From: Saccoglossus kowalevskii
Lineage: Eukaryota; Hemichordata; Enteropneusta; Harrimaniidae
Assembly (NCBI RefSeq): GCF_000003605.2
Contig: NW_003151628.1
Coordinates: 1-64,000 of the forward strand
Length of the DNA: 64,000 nucleotides
Direction of reading: 5' to 3'
Shown: piece after piece, positions 59,259 to 64,000 of the stretch
How positions within the stretch are numbered: position 1 is the first letter of the stretch
How the letters are laid out: each line of letters opens with the position of its first letter
Notes under the pieces: model-generated
Seen by the model: only the letters and a program-made list of their open reading frames with translations
What the model was told of the DNA's origin: nothing
Database searches by the model: none
Made by a program: the position numbers and the translations under genes

Positions 59259-59331
59259 CGCCCAACGTGGGGCTCGAACCCACGACCCTGGGATAAAGAG
59301 TCCCATGCTCTACCGACTGAGCTAGCCGGGC
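59259..59331 (-). tRNA. trnK-CUU: tRNA-Lys (CTT), U37 variant
   Basis: A37, normally a modified purine next to the anticodon, is U. Its block partner at 14500 is consensus. Confidence 0.78.
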
Positions 59332-59786
59332 TGCTGATGAGAGTGTTTTTGCACCTCAATTAGTGACTTTGAGTAAATGTCGGACGATGATACGAAAAGA
59401 GTGTGCATGACTTTGTGATTAAGCTAAACGAAAACAACTTCTGAATTTCAACAATAGAATTTGCTTCCGTTTTTACTACTCCAGTAGCTCAAATCATACT
59501 CACCATGCACGATCTTAGTTGGAGGGAACTTCGCGCCTAGTACCACACACATTAAAACAGAGAGGAGTATTGTCAACCAACAGTCAACCTCTCCGTTTTC
59601 CCAATCTTAATACCATGCAGAAATAATCAACCTCGCTCCTGTGATTTGGTTATCAGAGACAATTATTCCAGCCATCCGACATTGTGAGTAAGAACTCATT
59701 TCACTCAATTTCGTGTCACATTCACCCACCGGAATTCAACGTCATTCATAGTAACTCACTATGGTTTATTTTGTCTAAAAGATGTT

Positions 59787-59859
59787 CGCCCAACGTGGGG
59801 CTCGAACCCACGACCCTGGGATTAAGAGTCCCATGCTCTACCGACTGAGCTAGCCGGGC
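59787..59859 (-). tRNA. trnK-CUU: tRNA-Lys (CTT), consensus
   Basis: No difference from consensus; repeats the 'ctatggttta' spacer of the preceding unit. Confidence 0.95.
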
Positions 59860-60313
59860 TGCTGATGAGAGTGTTTTTGCACCTCAATTAGTGACTTTGA
59901 GTAAATGTCGGACGATGATACGAAAAGAGTGTGCATGACTTTGTGATTAAGCTAAACGAAAACAACTTCTGAATTTCAACAATAGAATTTGCTTCCGTTT
60001 TTACTACTCCAGTAGCTCAAATCATACTCACCATGCACGATCTTAGTTGGAATGAACATCGCGCCAAGTACCACACACATTAAAACAGAGAGGAGTATTG
60101 TCAACCAACAGTCAACCTCTCCGTTTTCCCAATCTTTATACCGTGCAGAAATAATCAATCTCACTCCTGTGATTTGGTTATCAGAGACAATTATTGCAAC
60201 CATCCGACATTGTGAGTAAGAGCTCATTTCACTCAATTTCGTGTCACATTCAGCCACCGGAATTCAACATCTTTCATAGTAACTCACATTGTTTATTCTG
60301 TCTAAAAGGTGTT

Positions 60314-60386
60314 CGCACAATATGGGGCTCGTACCCATGACCCTGGGATGAACAGTCCCATGCTCTACCGACTGAGCTAGCCGGGC
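60314..60386 (-). tRNA. tRNA-Lys body with GTT anticodon, A55 and U70
   Basis: GTT lineage with B-box change A55 and C3-U70 mismatch. Probably inactive. Confidence 0.5.
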
Positions 60387-60840
60387 TGCTGATGAGAGTG
60401 TTTTTGCACCTCAATTAGCGACTTTGAGTAAATGTCGGACGTCGATACGAAAAGACAGTGCATGACTTTGTGTTTAAGCTAAACGAAAACAACTTCTGAA
60501 TTTCAACAATAAAATTTGCTTCCGTTTTTACTATTAGAGTAGCTCAAATCATACTCACCATGCACGATCTTAGGTGGAGGGAACTTCGCGCCAAGTACCA
60601 CACACATTAAAACAGAGAGGAGTATTGTCAACCAACAGTCAACCTCTCCGTTTTCCCAATCTTAATACCATGCAGAAATAATCAACCTCGCTCCTGTGAT
60701 TTGGTTATCAGAGACAATTATTGCAGCCATCCGACATTGTGAGTAAGAACTCATTTCACTCAATTTCGTGTCACATTCACCCACCGGAATTCAACATCAT
60801 TCATAGTAACTCACATTGTTTATTTTGTCTAAAATATGTG

Positions 60841-60913
60841 CGCCCAACGTGGGGCTCGAACCCACGACCCTGGGATTAAGAGTCCCATGCTCTACCGACT
60901 GAGCTAGCCGGGC
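60841..60913 (-). tRNA. trnK-CUU: tRNA-Lys (CTT), consensus
   Basis: No difference from consensus; 3' flank 'aaaatatgtg'. Confidence 0.95.
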
Positions 60914-61367
60914 TGCTGATGAGAGTGTTTTTGCACCTCAATTAGTGACTTTGAGTAAATGTCGGACGATGATACGAAAAGAGTGTGCATGACTTTGTGA
61001 TTAAGCTAAACGAAAACAACTTCTGAATTTCAACAATAGAATTTGCTTCCGTTTTTACTATTACAGTAGCTCAAATCATACTCACCATGCACGATCTCAG
61101 GTGGAGGGAACTTCGAGGCAAGTACCACACAATTTAAAACAGAGATCAGTATTGTCAACCAACAGTCAACCTCTCCGTTTTCCCAATCTTTATACCGTGC
61201 AGAAATAATCAACCTCGCTCCTGTGATTTGGTTATCAGAGACAATTATTGCAAACATCCGACATTGTGAGTAAGAGCTCATTTCACTCAATTTCGTGTCA
61301 CATTCACCCACCGGAATTCAACATCTGTTATCGTAACTCACATTGTTTATTCTGTCTAAAAGGTGTT

Positions 61368-61440
61368 CGCCCAACGTGCGGCTCGAACCCACGACCCTGG
61401 GATTAAGAGTCCCATGCTCTACCGACTGAGCTAGCCGGGC
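61368..61440 (-). tRNA. trnK-CUU: tRNA-Lys (CTT), G62 variant
   Basis: G52-G62 mismatch in the T stem next to the B box. Confidence 0.75.
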
Positions 61441-61894
61441 TGCTGATGAGAGTGTTTTTGCACCTCAATTAGCGACTTTGAGTAAATGTCGGACGATGAT
61501 ACGAAAAGAGTGTGCATAACTTTGTGTTTAAGCTAAACGAAAACAACTTCTGAATTTTAACAATAAAATTTGCTTCCGTTTTTACTACTCCAGTAGCTCA
61601 AATCATACTCACCATGCACGATCTTAGTTGGAATGAACTTCGCGCCAAGTACCACACAATTTAAAACAGAGATCAGTATTGTCAACCAACAGTCAACCTC
61701 TCCGTTTTCCCAATCTTTATACCGTGCAGAAATAATCAACCTCGCTCCTGTGATTTGGTTATCAGAGACAATTATTGCAACCATCCGACATTGTGAGTAA
61801 GAACTCATTTCACTCAATTTCGTGTCACATTCACCCACCGGAATTCAACATCTTTCATCGTAACTCACATTGTTTATTCTGTCTAAAAGGTGTT

Positions 61895-61967
61895 CGCACA
61901 ATATGGGGCTCGAACCCACGACCCTGGGATTAAGAGTCCCATGCTCTACCGACTGAGCTAGACGGGC
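61895..61967 (-). tRNA. tRNA-Lys (CTT) with U65/A66, U70 and U6
   Basis: Mismatches at 3-70, 6-67 and 7-66; the acceptor stem is badly weakened. Confidence 0.55.
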
Positions 61968-62421
61968 TGCTGATGAGAGTGTTTTTGCACCTCAATTAGC
62001 GACTTTGAGTAAATGTCGGACGATGATACGAAAAGAGTGTGCATGACTTTGTGTTTAAGCTAAACGAAAACAACTTCTGAATTTCAACAACAAAATTTGC
62101 TTCCATTTTTACCATTCCTGTAGCTCAAATTATACTTACCATGCGCGATCTTAGTTGGAATGAACTTCGCGCCAAGTACCACACACATTAAAACAGAGAG
62201 GAATATTGTCAACCAACAGTCAACCTCTCCGTTTTCCCAATCTTTATACCGTGCAGAAATAATCAACCTCACTCCTGTGATTTGGTTATCAGAGACAATT
62301 ATTGCAAACATCCGACATGGTGAGTAAGAGCTCATTTCACTCAATTTCGTGTCACATTCACCCACCGGAATTCAACATCTGTTATCGTAACTCACATTGT
62401 TTATTCTGTCTAAAAGGTGTT

Positions 62422-62494
62422 CGCCCAACGTGGGGCTCAAACCCACGACCCTGGGATTAAGAGTCCCATGCTCTACCGACTGAGCTAGCCGGGC
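62422..62494 (-). tRNA. tRNA-Lys (CTT), U56 variant
   Basis: U56 alone, without the G43 of the 45295 lineage. Confidence 0.68.
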
Positions 62495-62921
62495 TGCTGA
62501 TGAGAGTGTTTTTGCACCTCAATTAGTGACTTTGAATAAATGTCGGACGATGATACGAAAAGAGTGTGCATGACTTTGTGTTTAAGCTAAACGAAAACAA
62601 ATTCTGAATTTCAACAATAAAATTTGCTTCCATTTTTACCATTCCTGTAGCTCAAATCATACTTACCATGCACGATCTTAGTTGGAATGAACTTCGCGCC
62701 AAGTACCACACACATTAAAACAGAGAGGAGTATTGTCACCAACAGTCAACCTCTCCGTTTTCCCAATCTTTATACCGTGCAGAAAATAATCAACCTCACT
62801 CCTGTGATTTGGTTATCAGAGACAATATTGCACCATCCGACATTGTGAGTAAGAGCTCAATTCACTCAATTTCAACATCTTTCGTCGTAACTCACATTGT
62901 TTATTCTGTCTAAAAGGTGTT

Positions 62922-62994
62922 CGCCCAACGTGGGGCTCGAACCCACGACCCTGGGATTAAGAGTCCCATGCTCTACCGACTGAGCTAGCCGGGC
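62922..62994 (-). tRNA. trnK-CUU: tRNA-Lys (CTT), consensus
   Basis: No difference from consensus; its downstream spacer has the 25-base deletion and several one-base indels (62737-62835). Confidence 0.95.
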
Positions 62995-63447
62995 TGCTGA
63001 TGAGAGTGTTTTTACACCTCAAATAGCGATTTTGAGTAAATGTCGGACGATGATACGAAAAGAGTGTGCATGACTTTGTGTTTAAGCTAAACGAAAACAA
63101 CTTCTGAATTTGAACAGTAAAATTTGCTTCCATTTTTACCATTCCAGTAGCTCAAATCATACTTACCATGCACGATCTTAGTTGGAATGAACTTCGCGCC
63201 AAGTACCACACACATTAAAACAGAGAGGAGTATTGTCAACCAAAGTCAACCTCTCCGTTTTCCCAATCTTTATACCTTGCAGAAATAATCAACCTCGCTC
63301 CTGTGATTTGGTTATCAGAGACAATTATTGCAACCATCCGACATTGTGAGTAAGAACTCATTTCACTCAATTTCGTGTCACATTCACCCACCGGAATTCA
63401 ACGTCTTTCATAGTAACTCACATTGTTTATTCTGTCTAAAAGGTGTT

Positions 63448-63520
63448 CGCCCAATATGGGGCTCGAACCCATGACCCTGTGATGAACAGTCCCATGCTCT
63501 ACCGACTGAGCTAGCCGGGC
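63448..63520 (-). tRNA. tRNA-Lys body with GTT anticodon, A41
   Basis: GTT lineage plus A41, which mismatches G29. Confidence 0.55.
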
Positions 63521-63974
63521 TGCGGATGAGAGTGTTTTTGCACCTCAATTAGCGACTTTCAGTAAATGTCGGACGGTGATACGAAAAGACAGTGCATGAC
63601 TTTGTGTTTAAGCTAAACGAAAACAACTTCTGAATTTCAACAATAAAATTTGCTTCCGTTTTTACTATTAGAGTAGCTCAAATCATACTCACCATGCACG
63701 ATCTTAGGTGGAGGGAACTTCGCGCCAAGTACCACACACATTAAAACAGAGAGGAGTATTGTCAACCAACAGTCAACCTCTCCGTTTTCCGAATCTTAAT
63801 ACCATGCAGAAATAATCAACCTCGCTCCTGTGATTTGGTTATCAGAGACAATTATTGCAGCCATCCGACATTGTGAGTAAGAACTCATTTCACTCAATTT
63901 CGTGTCACATTCACCCACCGGAATTCAACATCTTTCATCGTAACTCACATTGTTTATTCTGTCTAAAAGGTGTT

Positions 63975-64000
63975 CGCCCAACGTGGGGCTCGAACCCACG
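63975..64000 (-). tRNA. tRNA-Lys, 3' end only, cut by window edge
   Basis: The 3' 26 bases (G73 to the T stem) match consensus, including C65/G66 and G49. The anticodon lies outside the window. Confidence 0.85.

Larger units (their letters stand above)
58393..59331 (-). repeat. Block duplicated 44,759 bases away, copy 2
   Basis: Partner of 13634-14572, carrying tRNAs 58731 (GTT) and 59259 (CTT) at the same offset. Confidence 0.7.
1..64000 (-). repeat. Tandem array of ~527-bp units, each with one tRNA-Lys gene
   Basis: The same unit repeats head to tail across the whole window with no interruption by other DNA. Spacing between successive tRNA starts is mostly 526-528 bases, with shorter classes of about 502 (a 25-base spacer deletion) and 429 (a 98-base deletion). 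The tRNA is always on the minus strand. On that strand a unit reads: tRNA, six bases, TTTT, a spacer with a 93-codon open frame in many units, a hairpin, then a 5' flank leading to the next tRNA. Units differ by a few percent and fall into spacer subtypes (for example 'ctttatacc' versus 'cttaatacc', 'ttggaatgaac' versus 'gtggagggaac') that mix with tRNA subtypes, as expected from unequal exchange and gene conversion. Both ends of the window lie inside the array. A tRNA-derived satellite in which only some units are active is possible. Confidence 0.97.

Noticed and set aside
1-64000. The many 60-123 residue open frames on both strands as protein genes
   Set aside because: They are the same spacer read repeatedly. 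Frames are interrupted in one spacer subtype, shortened by deletions, and some run through tRNAs (for example 16528-16710, 18087-18368, 32950-33312). Plus-strand frames mirror the minus-strand spacer. No known domain is recognisable.
1-64000. CRISPR array
   Set aside because: Units are about 527 bases with no short repeat/unique-spacer alternation, and the conserved part is a eukaryotic tRNA gene without encoded CCA.
1-64000. tRNA-derived SINE cluster
   Set aside because: Copies are strictly head to tail with constant spacing, a terminator directly after the tRNA, no A-rich or repeat tail, and no target-site duplications.
1-64000. Unit length of ~527 as three nucleosome repeats (about 176 each)
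   Set aside because: The arithmetic is suggestive, but nothing in the sequence, such as a clear periodic signal, supports phased nucleosomes.

Overview
The whole 64 kb window is one head-to-tail tandem array. A unit of about 527 bases recurs from end to end, and each unit carries one 73-base, intronless tRNA-Lys gene (anticodon CTT) on the minus strand plus a spacer of about 454 bases. I located 120 near-full-length tRNA copies, three internal fragments and one copy cut by the right edge. No unique flanking DNA is present at either end, so the array is longer than the window. Nothing protein-coding can be defended.

The tRNA body agrees with the animal tRNA-Lys(CUU) sequence as I remember it. 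CCA is not encoded, the A and B boxes are internal, and a TTTT stop lies six bases past the 3' end. These features point to a nuclear, RNA polymerase III-transcribed gene in a eukaryote, most likely an animal. I cannot name the species. The DNA is fairly AT-rich.

Thirty copies are identical to the consensus at all 73 positions. The rest fall into lineages: (a) about 21 copies with anticodon GTT (Asn) in a Lys body, six of which have a ruined acceptor stem; (b) about 22 CTT copies that carry only the U65/A66 changes of the GTT lineage and look like recombinants or intermediates; (c) two copies with anticodon ATT; (d) one copy with TTT; (e) copies with T-loop, anticodon-stem or acceptor changes, and frank pseudogenes with indels.

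Layout by region: 0-11.4 kb holds consensus, GTT/ruined-acceptor and ATT units in 3- to 7-unit higher-order blocks. 11.4-22 kb is dominated by spacers of the 'cttaatacc/gcagcc' type and GTT copies with an intact 5' arm. 22-36 kb is rich in CTT copies with U65/A66, some without the TTTT stop. 36-53 kb is mixed. 53-61 kb repeats the subtypes of 12-15 kb. 61-64 kb is again mixed. Unequal exchange and gene conversion are visible throughout as shared rare variants at distant sites, mosaic tRNAs and microhomology deletions.

Positions inside the tRNA below are numbered 1-73 from its 5' end. Copies are on the minus strand, so position 1 lies at the higher coordinate.
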